In this document: piece by piece, positions 41,577-50,711 of the stretch
Position numbering within the stretch: the first letter of the stretch is position 1
Layout: every line of letters begins with the position of its first letter
DNA from: WHSW01 sp963749365
GTDB taxonomy: Bacteria > Actinomycetota > Thermoleophilia > Solirubrobacterales > 70-9
Assembly: GCA_963749365.1 (NCBI GenBank)
Contig: CAVVME010000003.1
Span: forward strand, 248,001-312,000
Direction: 5' to 3'
Length of the DNA stretch: 64,000 nt
Translations under genes and position numbers: made by a program
The notes under the pieces: generated by a model
Seen by the model: the letters and a program-made list of their open reading frames with translations, nothing else
Databases searched by the model: none
What the model was told of the DNA's origin: nothing

Positions 41577-42506
41577 ATGCCCGAGCTGCCCGAGGTCGAG
41601 ACGATCCGCCGCCAGCTCGAGCCCGAGCTGGTCGGTCGCCGGATCGAGCGCGCGGAGGTGCTCGACGACCGCTGGACTCGTCCGGAGCCGCCGGTCGGGA
41701 CCGAGGAGGCGCTGGCGGGGCGCAGGGTCGAGACGGTCGGCCGGCGCGGGAAGTACCTGGTCGTCGGGCTCGACGACGGCTCGGCCCTCGTCATGCACCT
41801 GCGGATGACCGGCAACCTGTTGCTGCGCCCGCCGGGCTCCTCGAGCGTCGCCGACCTGATGGACGCCGCGTTGGGGGGACCGCGACTCTACGAGGCGCAG
41901 CCCGAGGCGCGCCACCTCCGTGCGCGGCTCTGGCTCGACGACGGCTCGGAGCTCTGGTTCACGGACGCGCGGCGCTTCGGGCACGGGGTCGTCCTGCGCG
42001 CGGACGAGATCGACCCCTACTTCGCCGCCCGGATCGGGCTCGAGCCGCTTTCGGACGAGCTCACCCCGGAGCGGCTCGGCGCGCTCGCCGCCGGACGGCG
42101 GGCGCCGCTGAAGTCGTTTCTGCTCAACCAGTCGGGGATCGCCGGGATCGGCAACATCTACGCCGACGAGGCCCTGTTTCGGGCGGAGCTTCACCCGCTC
42201 TCGCCGGCTGGCTCGATGCGGGCCGAGCACTGTGAGGCGCTCTGCGAGGGAATCGTCGAGGCGCTCGAGCTCGGGCTCGTCCACGGCGGCTCCTCGATCG
42301 ACGACTACCGTGACGCCCGCGGCGAGCGCGGCTCGATGCAGGAGGAGTTTCTCGTCCACACCCGCGAGGGCGAGTCGTGTCTGCGCTGCGGCGAATCGAT
42401 CCGGCGGATCGTGGTCTCGGGCCGGTCGACCTATTTCTGCCCCGGCTGTCAGCGGCGGCTGCGGGCGCGCCCGGGCAGGCGCGGCGCCCGGGCCGGCCGG
42501 CGCTGA
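41577..42506 (+). CDS. mutM: Formamidopyrimidine-DNA glycosylase (MutM/Fpg)
   Basis: Removes 8-oxoguanine and formamidopyrimidines and cuts the AP site. The 309-residue protein begins MPELPEVETIRRQLEPELVG with the catalytic Pro2 and Glu3, has the lysine in RRGKYLVVGL, the H2TH region FLLNQSGIAGIGNIYADEAL and the zinc finger CLRCGESIRRIVVSGRSTYF, then CPGC. A basic tail (RRLRARPGRRGARAGRR) adds about 20 residues. The ATG lies 63 bases after the displaced xerD stop, so before insertion it followed xerD directly. Confidence 0.96.
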   Translation: MPELPEVETIRRQLEPELVGRRIERAEVLDDRWTRPEPPVGTEEALAGRRVETVGRRGKYLVVGLDDGSALVMHLRMTGNLLLRPPGSSSVADLMDAALGGPRLYEAQPEARHLRARLWLDDGSELWFTDARRFGHGVVLRADEIDPYFAARIGLEPLSDELTPERLGALAAGRRAPLKSFLLNQSGIAGIGNIYADEALFRAELHPLSPAGSMRAEHCEALCEGIVEALELGLVHGGSSIDDYRDARGERGSMQEEFLVHTREGESCLRCGESIRRIVVSGRSTYFCPGCQRRLRARPGRRGARAGRR

Positions 42507-42552
42507 GCGAGTCACGGGATCGTCCGGGCGACGCGCAAGGCTTGCTGTCCCG

Positions 42553-43311
42553 ATGCCCGGCAAGTTCAAGACCGAGGCGGTCGTGCTGCGCAGCATCCGC
42601 TACGGCGAGGCCGACCGCGTGCTGCACCTCTACAGCGCCACCCGCGGCCGGATCGGGGCGATCGCGAAGGGAGTGCGGCGCCCGCGCTCTCGGTTCGGCG
42701 GCCGGCTCGAGCCCTTCTTTCGCCTCGACCTCGTCCTCCACGAGGGACGCGGCGACCTGGCCACAGTGACCTCCGCCCATACGGTCAGCGGGCACTCGCG
42801 CCTGCGTGCCAGCGGCCCCGCTCTCGACGCCGCGGCGCGCGCCTGCGACGCGGTGCTGCGCCTGCTCGACGCTGAGCAGGCGAATCCCCCCGCCTACAAC
42901 CTGCTCTGCCGCTACCTCGCGGTCCTCGACGGCGAGCGCTCGGTCTCGGGCGACGGCAGCGGCGACGGGGCGGCGGGGCTGGCGACCGCGCTCGCCTTCA
43001 GGCTCAAGCTCGCGCTCGCCGCCGGCTTCGCCCCCGAGCTCGGGTCGTGCGCGCGCTGCGGCGAGGTCGACGGGCTGGTCGGGTTCTCGGGTGACGCCGG
43101 CGGGGTCGTCTGCGAGGCCTGCGAGCGCGGCGGCTTCCCGCTCACCGCCGAGGCGCACGCGTTCATGGTCGAGGCTCTGGGGCGCCCGCTCGCGCAGTCA
43201 CCGGTCGCCGGGGAGCGGGCGCTGCGCCAGGCCGAGCGCGCGATCACCGCGACGCTCGAGCACCACGCCCACGTGCAGCTTCGCGGCTATCCGCGCCGGC
43301 TCGCGGCCTGA
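42553..43311 (+). CDS. recO: DNA repair protein RecO
   Basis: RecO works with RecR to load RecA at gaps. The 252-residue protein has the N-terminal OB fold (KFKTEAVVLRSIRYGEADRV, LHLYSATRGRIGAIAKGVRR) and a helical C-terminal domain with the zinc-like set CARCGEVDGLVGFSGDAGG, VVCEACE. ATG at 42553 fits the family start. It lies 46 bases after fpg and is followed by dgt, a repair/nucleotide group. Confidence 0.93.
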   Translation: MPGKFKTEAVVLRSIRYGEADRVLHLYSATRGRIGAIAKGVRRPRSRFGGRLEPFFRLDLVLHEGRGDLATVTSAHTVSGHSRLRASGPALDAAARACDAVLRLLDAEQANPPAYNLLCRYLAVLDGERSVSGDGSGDGAAGLATALAFRLKLALAAGFAPELGSCARCGEVDGLVGFSGDAGGVVCEACERGGFPLTAEAHAFMVEALGRPLAQSPVAGERALRQAERAITATLEHHAHVQLRGYPRRLAA

Positions 43312-43358
43312 GCCCGGCCGTTTTCGCCTCGCCGCGCTGACCCTATGCTTGGCGGCAG

Positions 43359-44390
43359 GTGCCCGATCTCGAGCCCAGCCCGCCCGCCGCCCGCCCGCTC
43401 GCCGAGCGCGTGCAGGCCTGGGAGCAAAGCTGGCTTTGGGAGCCCGCGACCCGCTCCTATCCCGCCCGGCGGGCGACCCCCGAGCCCGACAGCGAGGTGC
43501 GGACGCCGTTTCAGCGTGATCGCGACCGGATCGTGCACGCGAAGGCGTTTCGGCGGCTCAAGCACAAGACCCAGGTCTTCGTCGCCCCCGAGGGCGACCA
43601 CTACCGGACCCGGCTCACGCACACAATCGAGACCTGCTGCATCGCCCGCACCGTGGCTCGGGCGCTGGGGCTGAACGAGGACCTGACCGAGGCGATCGGG
43701 CTCGGCCACGACCTCGGGCACCCGCCGTTCGGGCACATCGGCGAGGAGTCGCTGGACGAGGCCCTGCGCGAGCGCGGGAGGGAGGGGTTCGAGCACAACC
43801 TGCACTCGCTGCGGGTCGTCGACGTGCTCGAGCGCGACGGTCGGGGGCTCAACCTGACCGAGCAGGTGCGCGACGGGATCCTCAACCACACCGGCTCGCG
43901 CCGGCCGGCGACGCCGGAGGGGGCGGTGGTCCGCCTGGTCGATCGGGTCGCGTACATCAACCACGACATCGACGACGCCGTGCGGGCCGGGATCCTCGCC
44001 GAGCGCGACCTGCCGGCGGCCGAGATCGAGCTCCTCGGGCCGACCGGCGCGGCGCGGATCGACGTCCTCGTCCGCGACCTGGTCGCGACCTCGGCCGCAG
44101 AGGGCGAGATCGCCCAGTCCGAGCGGGTGGGCGGCGCGATGCTGCGGCTGCGCAAGTTCATGTTCGACCGCGTCTATCTCGGGCCCGAAGCGCGCAGCGA
44201 GCACGACCGGGTGCGGCGGACGCTCGGCGGGCTGTTCGAGCACTACCTCGACCATCCCGAGCTGGTCTCCGACGGGGCGCCCGGCGCCGACGACCTGCAG
44301 CGGGTGACCGACTACATCGCCGGGATGACGGACCGGTTCGCGATCGCGGCCTTCCGGCGCCTGGCGCTGCCCGAGGAGTCGCGGCTCTGA
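43359..44390 (+). CDS. dgt: Deoxyguanosinetriphosphate triphosphohydrolase-like protein
   Basis: An HD-domain enzyme that removes triphosphate from dNTPs. The 343 residues contain the metal set RLTHTIETCCIARTVARALG, GLGHDLGHPPFGHIGEESLD and RVAYINHDIDDAV, plus FRRLKHKTQVFV at the N-terminus. Length is that of the short, actinobacterial form rather than the 505-residue E. coli enzyme. GTG at 43359 is the start. The stop is the beginning of a CTGA overlap with the next gene. Confidence 0.92.
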   Translation: MPDLEPSPPAARPLAERVQAWEQSWLWEPATRSYPARRATPEPDSEVRTPFQRDRDRIVHAKAFRRLKHKTQVFVAPEGDHYRTRLTHTIETCCIARTVARALGLNEDLTEAIGLGHDLGHPPFGHIGEESLDEALRERGREGFEHNLHSLRVVDVLERDGRGLNLTEQVRDGILNHTGSRRPATPEGAVVRLVDRVAYINHDIDDAVRAGILAERDLPAAEIELLGPTGAARIDVLVRDLVATSAAEGEIAQSERVGGAMLRLRKFMFDRVYLGPEARSEHDRVRRTLGGLFEHYLDHPELVSDGAPGADDLQRVTDYIAGMTDRFAIAAFRRLALPEESRL

Positions 44391-45034
44391 GCGCCGACGA
44401 GCCGGCCCGGGCACCCGAGCGGGATCCGGTCGACCTGCTCGCGACGCTGGGCGGCAGGCACGGGATCGCCGACTCCGGCCTGCCGGCGATCGCCTTCGTC
44501 AGCGTCTACTCGCTGGCCGGACAGGACCTGTCGTTGGCGGCGTGGGTGGCGGTCGGGGTGGCGCTGGTGCTGACCGTGGTCCGGCTGCTGCGCCGCGAGA
44601 CGCTTCAGTTCGCGCTCGCCGGCTTTGCCGGAGTCGCGCTGGCGGCGTTCGTCGCCGACCGGACCGGGCGGGCGGAGGACTTCTTCCTCCCGGGCCTGCT
44701 CTTGAACGCCGCCTATGCCGCCGCCTACCTGATCTCGATCGCGGTCCGCTGGCCGCTGATCGGGGTGATCGTCGAGACCGTCGAGGGTCACGGCAGTGGC
44801 TGGCGTCGCGATCGCGAACGGGTGCGGCTGTATACGCGCGCGAGCTGGATCTGGGTCGGCGTGTTCGCGGTCCGGCTCGCGGTCCAGTTGCCCCTGTATC
44901 TGGCCGGTGCTCTGGTCGCGCTCGGTGTCGCGCGGGCGGCGATGGGGGTCCCGATCTTCGCGGTCGCGATCTGGCTCACCTTCCTCGTCCTCCGCGGCGG
45001 GGGGCGTCGATCCGAGCGTATGCTCGAAGCGTGA
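44387..45034 (+). CDS. DUF3159 family membrane protein
   Basis: An actinobacterial membrane protein of about 215 residues. The N-terminal family motif DLLATLGGRHGIADSGLPAI, AFVSVYSLAG is coded directly after the dgt stop, with no ATG, GTG or TTG before it in frame; a CTG at 44387 that overlaps the dgt TGA is the only nearby candidate start. TTG at 44534 would cut off a conserved segment. Five hydrophobic helices follow, including AAWVAVGVALVLTVVRLL, LPLYLAGALVALGVA and GVPIFAVAIWLTFLVL. The gene overlaps dnaG by four bases. Function unknown. Confidence 0.75.
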   Translation: MSADEPARAPERDPVDLLATLGGRHGIADSGLPAIAFVSVYSLAGQDLSLAAWVAVGVALVLTVVRLLRRETLQFALAGFAGVALAAFVADRTGRAEDFFLPGLLLNAAYAAAYLISIAVRWPLIGVIVETVEGHGSGWRRDRERVRLYTRASWIWVGVFAVRLAVQLPLYLAGALVALGVARAAMGVPIFAVAIWLTFLVLRGGGRRSERMLEA

Positions 45035-46812
45035 GCCGGTTCAGCTCGGAGAGCGTCGAGCGGGTCAAGGACGCGACCGACATCGTCGAGGTGGTCTCGG
45101 CGCACACCGAGCTGCGGCGTTCCGGGGCGCGCTACTCGGGCCTGTGCCCGTTTCATGACGAGCGCACGCCTTCGTTCTCGGTCGATCCGCAGGAGAAGCT
45201 CTACCACTGCTTCGGCTGCGGGGTCGGCGGCGACGTGATCAGGTTCGTCGAGGAGAAGGAGGGTCTCTCGTTCGGCGATGCGCTCGAGACGCTCGCCGAC
45301 CGCTACGGGGTCGAGCTCGAGCGCGAGGAGGAGGATCCGCGCGCGGCGGAGGCGCGCCTGAAGCGGGCCCGGCTGAGCGAGCTGCTCGAGCGCACGGCCG
45401 GCTTCTACGCGACCTTCCTGCGCGAGGCGCCGCAGGCGGCGAAGGCGCGGGAGTACCTGACGGGGCGCGGTTTGAAGCCGGAGGTGCTGGAGGAGTTCGG
45501 GGTTGGCTGTGCGCCCGGCACCTGGGACACGGTGCTGGTGCGCGGGCAGCAGGCCGGCTACACGGTGGCCGAGATCGAAGCGGCGGGGCTGGTGCAGCGG
45601 AGCCAGAAGGGTCGCGGGCACTACGACCGGTTCCGGTCGCGGATCGTGTTCCCGATTCGCGACGCCCGCGCGCGCGTGCAGGGGTTCGGGGCGCGGGCGC
45701 TGCGCTCGGACCAGAGGCCGAAATATGTCAACTCGCCCGAGGGTGAGCTGTATCGGAAGCGCCACACGCTCTACGGCATCGACCGGGCCCGGCCGGCGAT
45801 CGCGAAGGCCGGGCGGGCGGTGGTGGTCGAGGGCTATACGGACGTGCTCGCCTGCCATCAGGCGGGGGTCGCGAACGCGGTCGCGGTGATGGGGACGGCG
45901 ATCACGCCCGAGCAGATCAAGCTGCTCTCGGGCTATGGCGAGGAGGCGGTGCTGGCGCTCGACGCCGACCGGGCGGGGCGCGAGGCGATGCTGCGCGCGC
46001 AGGGGGTCGCGAGCGGCAAGCGGCTGCGCCTGCGGGTCGCGCGGATGCCGGCCGACCGCGACCCGGCCGACCTGCTCGCAGGCGGCGACGGGGCTTCGGC
46101 GACCGCGTTTCGCGACGCGGTAGAGGCGGCCGACGAGCTGCCGGTCTTTCACGTGCGGACGCTGCTCGACGACGCCGACACCTCGTCGCCGGCGGGGCGC
46201 GACCGGGCGCTCGACGAGGTGGTCGAGGTGATCGCGGTGATGCCCGACTCGATCACCCGGGAGGAGTTGATGCGCGAGGTGGCGGATCGGCTCGACGCCG
46301 ACCCCGGCCTGGTGGCGCGCCGCACGACGGCGGCGGTCCGGGGTGGTCGGGCGAGGGCGCAGCAGCCGGCCGGCGAGGGCGAGGCGCAGCCGCGGGCGCC
46401 GGTTCCGACCCAGCTCAGCGCGCGCGAGCGACGCGAGATGGCGCTGCTGGCGATGTGCGTGAAGCTGCCCGCGGAGGGGCGGGGACTGCTCGACCGGCTC
46501 ACCGACGAGCACTTCGCGTCGCCGGTGGCGGCGCGGGCGTGTGCCTGGCTGCGCGAGCATCTCGACGATCCGGCGCCCGCTCTGCCGGGCGACGACGACG
46601 CGGCGCTGCTCGCCTACGTGACCCAGGTCAGGATGGAGTCCGAGCGCGAGCCGGCGAGTTCCGAGGCGATGGAGCTCAGCTTCCTCGAGCTCGAGCGGGG
46701 GATGGTCGAGGACGCGATCGCGACTGCCGAGTCAAACGGTGGAGAGCCCCCGGTCGAGCTTCAGCGCCGTCGCGCCGAGCTCGCCGAGCGGATCGCCCGG
46801 ACCACTTCCTAG
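45031..46812 (+). CDS. dnaG: DNA primase
   Basis: Makes RNA primers at the replication fork. The 593 residues include the CHC2 zinc domain (LCPFHDERTPSFSVDPQEKL, YHCFGCGVGGD), the catalytic TOPRIM core with VVVEGYTDVLACHQAGVANA, MGTAITPEQ and ALDADRAGREA, and a C-terminal helicase-binding domain (LSARERREMALLAMCVKLPA). GTG at 45031 overlaps the preceding gene. The sigma-factor gene rpoD, which often follows dnaG, is not here; instead tRNA-Asn comes next. Confidence 0.97.
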   Translation: MSRFSSESVERVKDATDIVEVVSAHTELRRSGARYSGLCPFHDERTPSFSVDPQEKLYHCFGCGVGGDVIRFVEEKEGLSFGDALETLADRYGVELEREEEDPRAAEARLKRARLSELLERTAGFYATFLREAPQAAKAREYLTGRGLKPEVLEEFGVGCAPGTWDTVLVRGQQAGYTVAEIEAAGLVQRSQKGRGHYDRFRSRIVFPIRDARARVQGFGARALRSDQRPKYVNSPEGELYRKRHTLYGIDRARPAIAKAGRAVVVEGYTDVLACHQAGVANAVAVMGTAITPEQIKLLSGYGEEAVLALDADRAGREAMLRAQGVASGKRLRLRVARMPADRDPADLLAGGDGASATAFRDAVEAADELPVFHVRTLLDDADTSSPAGRDRALDEVVEVIAVMPDSITREELMREVADRLDADPGLVARRTTAAVRGGRARAQQPAGEGEAQPRAPVPTQLSARERREMALLAMCVKLPAEGRGLLDRLTDEHFASPVAARACAWLREHLDDPAPALPGDDDAALLAYVTQVRMESEREPASSEAMELSFLELERGMVEDAIATAESNGGEPPVELQRRRAELAERIARTTS

Positions 46813-46947
46813 GTCGCGCTTGGCGCGCGGATCGCACTTCGACTTGACCACCGTATGCGGCGCAAACTCGAAGTTGGAAGATTTGGTTGAGCCTGGCGCT
46901 AGCCTGTCGAGCGGGTCGGCGCGTGCGGCCCTCCGGCGGCTTCGCAG

Positions 46948-47019
46948 TCCGGGGTAGCTCAATGGCAGAGCGATCGGTTGTTACCCGATAGGTTGTGGGT
47001 TCGAGTCCCACCCCCGGAG
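46948..47019 (+). tRNA. tRNA-Asn (GTT)
   Basis: A full cloverleaf: acceptor TCCGGGG with CCCCGGA, D arm GCTC-AATGGCA-GAGC, anticodon stem ATCGG-TTGTTAC-CCGAT (anticodon GTT), T arm GTGGG-TTCGAGT-CCCAC and discriminator G. No CCA is encoded. It is followed by a terminator. Confidence 0.95.
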
Positions 47020-47027
47020 CTCAAACA

Positions 47028-47049
47028 GGCCCGCAGAGCGGGTCTTTTT
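47028..47049 (+). terminator. Terminator after tRNA-Asn
   Basis: GGCCCGC and GCGGGTC pair (one G-T) around a three-base loop, followed by TTTTT. The last T is part of the stop codon of the convergent glycosyltransferase gene. Confidence 0.8.
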
Positions 47050-48245
47050 CAGGCCTCCGAGCGGCCCAGCTCCTCGACCAGCTCCGCGCCCCGTTGCGCC
47101 CCGTCGTGCTCGCGCCCCCAGGCGGCGATCTCGCCGGCGCGATCGCGAAACGAACCGTCGCCGAGCAGCCGTCGAACCACGGCGCGCAGCGAACCGCGAC
47201 CGAGCAACCGCCACGGCAGCGACAACCCCGCCCCCGACCAGGCGACCCGCGCCCCGTTCTCGGTCATGTCACCGACCGCCGGGCAGCAGAGCAGCGGCCT
47301 GCCGGCGCCGAGCGCCCGCGCCACCGTCCCGTGACCGCCATGGCAGACGACCAGATCCGCCGCCGCCATCGCCTGCGTGTAACCGAGCCAATCGACCAGC
47401 ACCGCGTTCGGCGGCACCGCCGCCAACGGCGGCTCGGGCACCCACCTGTTCGTCGTCGCCAGCACCCGCACCGGCTCGTCGGCCAGCGCCTCCAACGCCA
47501 CCCGCACCAGCCGGCACTCCGGATCCTGGGCGGTCGACGTCGCGACCACGACCAGCGGCCCCTCACCGTCGGGCAGTCGAACGTCGCGGTACGGGAGCTC
47601 GAACCCGATCGGCCCGGTGACATGCACCCCGGAGGGCCAGCGGCGCCCGTACTCGAGCTGCGGAAAGGTGGCGACCAGAGCCAGCCGCTCGCTGATCCCA
47701 CCATGAAACCGCTCCGTCGGTTCCAGCCCGACCACCTCGCGCGAGCGGTTCAACTCCTCCCGTCCGCGACGCAACCCGCCCATCAGCAGCGGCAGCGCGC
47801 CACGCCACACCACCCGCCCCGCGGCGGTGCGCGGCGCCAACGCGCCGAAGGCGAAGAACGGCAATCCCGGCTCGTGCACCGGATACAGGTGCGGGATCAG
47901 CGTCGCCCGCCGCAGCCCCGCCCGCTCGGCGGCCAGTGCCGGCGCCAAGGTGAGGATGTCGCTGACGACCACGTCGAAACGCTGCTCACGCAGATAGGGG
48001 ACCAGCGCCAACGCCGCATCGGCGGCCGACGGACCGTCGGCGCCGGGCGCCGGGGGCGGGAACGTCTTGTACTCCTGCGCCGCCGCGAACCCCAGCCCCT
48101 CGCCCTCTACCGCCTCCCGCCAGTGCTCCCAGGTCTCGACCACGACCTCGTTGCCGCGCGCGGCCAGCGCCCGGGCGAGTCCGATCGCCGGAAACGCGTG
48201 CCCGGCGTCGCCGAACGCCGCGACCAGAAACCGCCCGCCGCTCAT
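47049..48245 (-). CDS. MGT-type glycosyltransferase (GT1 family)
   Basis: A 398-residue GT-B-fold enzyme that transfers sugar from a nucleotide sugar to a small acceptor. N-domain: FLVAAFGDAGHAFPAIGLAR with the catalytic-type His near residue 16, DVVVSDILTLAPALAAERAG. C-domain: VVVATSTAQDPECRLVRVAL, then the donor-site region LVDWLGYTQAMAAADLVVCH, GGHGTVARALGAGRPLLCCP. ATG at 48245 gives the family start. It is convergent with tRNA-Asn. Donor and acceptor unknown; no biosynthetic cluster surrounds it. Confidence 0.88.
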   Translation of the reverse strand: MSGGRFLVAAFGDAGHAFPAIGLARALAARGNEVVVETWEHWREAVEGEGLGFAAAQEYKTFPPPAPGADGPSAADAALALVPYLREQRFDVVVSDILTLAPALAAERAGLRRATLIPHLYPVHEPGLPFFAFGALAPRTAAGRVVWRGALPLLMGGLRRGREELNRSREVVGLEPTERFHGGISERLALVATFPQLEYGRRWPSGVHVTGPIGFELPYRDVRLPDGEGPLVVVATSTAQDPECRLVRVALEALADEPVRVLATTNRWVPEPPLAAVPPNAVLVDWLGYTQAMAAADLVVCHGGHGTVARALGAGRPLLCCPAVGDMTENGARVAWSGAGLSLPWRLLGRGSLRAVVRRLLGDGSFRDRAGEIAAWGREHDGAQRGAELVEELGRSEA

Positions 48246-48338
48246 CGATCCGCCACCCGCACCGATTCGATGCAAGATCCGTTTCCCCCGCCGGGGGCCG
48301 CTCTCGCCGCGATCGTCACCTCGCCCACCATTCTCGCC

Positions 48339-48851
48339 ATGCGACGCAAACCGCGCGACCCAATCAGGCGCCTGCGAATCGCGGTCGAGCGGCTGCCACG
48401 CCACACCCGCGAGGCGATGCTGCGAGGCATCGACGGCAACCGGATCATCGTCGGCGCTTACGTCGACCCGCGCTCGGGCGGCATCTGTCCGATGCTCGCC
48501 GCGCATCGCAACGGCGGCCGAACCAGCGTCGCCAGCTTCGCCCGCGCCTGGGACGAGTACACCGGCGCCCGCCGACCCCGCCGCGCCACCCGGCGCGAGG
48601 TTCGCGCGCTCCGCTCGCTGCTCGAGCGCAGCCTCGACTTCGATCCGCTGCTCGAGCGCACTCCGATCGCCGAGCTCGCCGCACAGATCCGCGCCGAGCG
48701 CGCTCGGATCGCCGCCTGCACCGTGCCCGCTGCCGAGCTCGCAATCCCCGAGCCCGAGTCCGACGGCATCCGGATCAGCCGCCGGCCCCGCCGCGACCTC
48801 CTTGCCGCTACCGAGCAGGAGCTCGCCGCGCCGGTCGAGCCCAGTGGCTAG
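48339..48851 (+). CDS. Conserved basic hypothetical protein
   Basis: A 170-residue, Arg-rich protein: RRLRIAVERLPRHTREAMLR, GIDGNRIIVGAYVDPRSGGI, CPMLAAHRNGGRTSVASFAR, AWDEYTGARRPRRATRREVR. The segment with VGAY(V/T)DPRSGGICPMLAAHR is strongly patterned and I believe it is a lineage-specific conserved family, without a known role. Its stop overlaps the stop of the convergent SDR gene by four bases (CTAG). It diverges from the glycosyltransferase with a 93-bp gap. Confidence 0.65.
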   Translation: MRRKPRDPIRRLRIAVERLPRHTREAMLRGIDGNRIIVGAYVDPRSGGICPMLAAHRNGGRTSVASFARAWDEYTGARRPRRATRREVRALRSLLERSLDFDPLLERTPIAELAAQIRAERARIAACTVPAAELAIPEPESDGIRISRRPRRDLLAATEQELAAPVEPSG

Positions 48852-49570
48852 AAACCCTCGCCGGGCCGCATGAAGACGATCTCCGGCACCAGGCAGGCCG
48901 GCGAAGTGCTGAGCAGGAAGCGCACCGACGCCGCGATGTCCTCCGGCCTGATCATCTTCTCCTGGGCGACGTGCTCGCGGACGAACTCGGTCATCGGCGT
49001 GTCGACGAACCCCGGACACAGCGCCGTGACCTGAATCCCCTGGCCGTCGCATTCCTTCTGCGTCGCCTGGCTGAACCCGATCACACCCGCCTTGGTGGCC
49101 GAGTAGACCGACAGCCATCCCTGCCCGCTCTTGCCGGCAACCGACGCGGTGTTGACGATCAGCGCCTTGCCGTGCTCGCCGCCGGCCTCACGCAGCATCG
49201 GCAGCCCTTCCCGGGTGGCGAGGATCAGGCCGCGCAGGTTGGCGCCGATCTGAATGTCGACCTTCTTCGCGGTCAGCGAGTCCATCGGCTCCCCGATTCC
49301 GACCCCGGCGTTGTTGGCGAGCAGATCGAGCCGGCCGTAATGCTCGCGGTGGGCGGCGAACAGCGCCACGATCTCCTCCTCGGCGGTCATCTGGGCAGGG
49401 TGGTGGTGGACATCGAGCCCCTCGCCGGCAAGCTGCGCCGCGGCCGCCTCGAGCTTGTCCGGACGGCGGCCGGAGATCGTCACCCCGTATCCGTCCTCGC
49501 CCAGCGCCCGCGCGATCGCAAGCCCGATCCCGCTCGAGCCGCCGGTGATCAGCGCCGCCCGCTCCGCCAT
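48848..49570 (-). CDS. Short-chain dehydrogenase/reductase
   Basis: A 240-residue classical SDR: cofactor motif ALITGGSSGIGLAIARALGE, NNAGVGIGEPMDSL, catalytic Ser in IVNTASVAGKSGQ and YxxxK in SVYSATKAGVIGFSQATQKE, with PG motif LCPGFVDTPM. The arginine after the glycine loop (SGRRPDK) suggests NADP preference. Substrate unknown. GGAGGAGC precedes the ATG at 49570. Confidence 0.92.
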   Translation of the reverse strand: MAERAALITGGSSGIGLAIARALGEDGYGVTISGRRPDKLEAAAAQLAGEGLDVHHHPAQMTAEEEIVALFAAHREHYGRLDLLANNAGVGIGEPMDSLTAKKVDIQIGANLRGLILATREGLPMLREAGGEHGKALIVNTASVAGKSGQGWLSVYSATKAGVIGFSQATQKECDGQGIQVTALCPGFVDTPMTEFVREHVAQEKMIRPEDIAASVRFLLSTSPACLVPEIVFMRPGEGF

Positions 49571-49665
49571 GCTCCTCCTTCGCCTTCGCTCGGGGTGTTT
49601 CGGCGCCGCACCCTATCGGCGCCGGCCTTAGCGAGGCGTTAGTCCCACTCGCTAGCCTGCCGCCG

Positions 49666-50661
49666 GTGCGCACGAGAGCAACCCGCACCGCTGCCGCCGT
49701 CGCCCTGACCCTCGCCGCCACCCTCGTACTCGCCGCGAGCGGCTGCGGCGGCGACGAGGAAGGCGAGTCGAGCGCCGACGCACCGGCGGCCCCCGACGCC
49801 GCCTCCTTCCCGGCACCCGACGACAGCTCGCTCGAGGATATGGTCGCCGACGCCACCCCGGCCGACGACCTCGTCATCTCACCCGCGGGGCAGGTGTTCA
49901 CCGAGGGCAACAACCGCTTCGGCTTCGGCGTCTTCACCGTCGAGCGCGAGCAGATCACCGACGCCGAGGTCGCGCTCTACGCCGCCCCCGAGTCCTCCGG
50001 CGAGGTGCGCGGCCCGTTCCCCGCCCGCGCCGAGAGCCTCGAGACCGAGGCCGCGTTCACCGCCGAGAACACCGCCGCGGATCCCGACGCGGCGAAGGCC
50101 GTCTACGTCACCGAACTGCCGCTCGACGAGCCCGGCGAGTGGCGCCTCGTGGCGCTGGTCGACCGCGACGGCGAGCTCGCCGCAGCGCGGCTGCCGAGCA
50201 TCATCGTTCGCAAGGCCGACCCGATCCCCGGCCCGGGCGACCCCGCGCCAAAGGTCCACACGCCGACCGCCGACGAGGTGGCCAGCATCGAGGAGATCGA
50301 CACCCGGATCCCGCCCGGGACGATGCACGACGAGGACCTCGCCGCGGTAGTCGGCAAGGAGCCGGTGGTGCTCCTCTTCGCCACCCCCGCGCTCTGCCAG
50401 AGCCGGGTCTGCGGCCCCGTCGTCGACATCGCCGAGCAGGTCAAGCGCGACCGCGACGACGACGCCGCCTTCATCCACATGGAGATCTACGAGGACAACA
50501 AGCCGCCGCGGCTGCGCCCCCAGGTCGAGGCCTACGGGCTGCCGACCGAGCCGTGGCTCTACGTGATCGACTGCGACGGCCGCATCGACACCCGGATCGA
50601 GGGCGCCTTCAGCGCCGCCGAGCTCGAGGCCGCGATCGACCGCGTCGCCGACAGCTGCTGA
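49666..50661 (+). CDS. Secreted lipoprotein with a thioredoxin-like C-terminal domain
   Basis: A 331-residue protein. The N-terminus (ALTLAATLVLAASGCGGDEE) is a lipoprotein signal with lipobox AASGC. Residues about 60-180 form an Ig-like/beta region (FTEGNNRFGFGVFTVEREQI, VYVTELPLDEPGEWRLVALV). Residues 200-331 resemble a thioredoxin fold: EPVVLLFATPALCQSRVCGP, VVDIAEQVKRDRDDDAAFIH, GLPTEPWLYVIDCDGRIDTR, with CxxxxC in place of CxxC. It may be a redox or copper-related extracytoplasmic protein; sequence alone does not decide. GTG at 49666 is the start. Confidence 0.75.
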   Translation: MRTRATRTAAAVALTLAATLVLAASGCGGDEEGESSADAPAAPDAASFPAPDDSSLEDMVADATPADDLVISPAGQVFTEGNNRFGFGVFTVEREQITDAEVALYAAPESSGEVRGPFPARAESLETEAAFTAENTAADPDAAKAVYVTELPLDEPGEWRLVALVDRDGELAAARLPSIIVRKADPIPGPGDPAPKVHTPTADEVASIEEIDTRIPPGTMHDEDLAAVVGKEPVVLLFATPALCQSRVCGPVVDIAEQVKRDRDDDAAFIHMEIYEDNKPPRLRPQVEAYGLPTEPWLYVIDCDGRIDTRIEGAFSAAELEAAIDRVADSC

Positions 50662-50699
50662 TCCGCCCCGAGGGGTGTGGACGCCCGCCGGACGAGCCA

Positions 50700-50705
50700 T
50701 AGGAT
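50700..50705 (+). promoter_or_regulatory. Putative leaderless -10 element of the GMC oxidoreductase gene
   Basis: TAGGAT ends 6 nt before GTG at 50712, with the same spacing as at 28666. Confidence 0.45.
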
Positions 50706-50711
50706 GGCGAC

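Noticed and set aside
44788..46560. Long minus-strand frame (590 codons) across dnaG
   Set aside because: Shadow of dnaG, which has all primase motifs on the plus strand.
46995..48330. Plus-strand open frame upstream of the gene at 48339
   Set aside because: It runs antisense to the glycosyltransferase. Only the part from ATG 48339 is protein-like, and that part is annotated.
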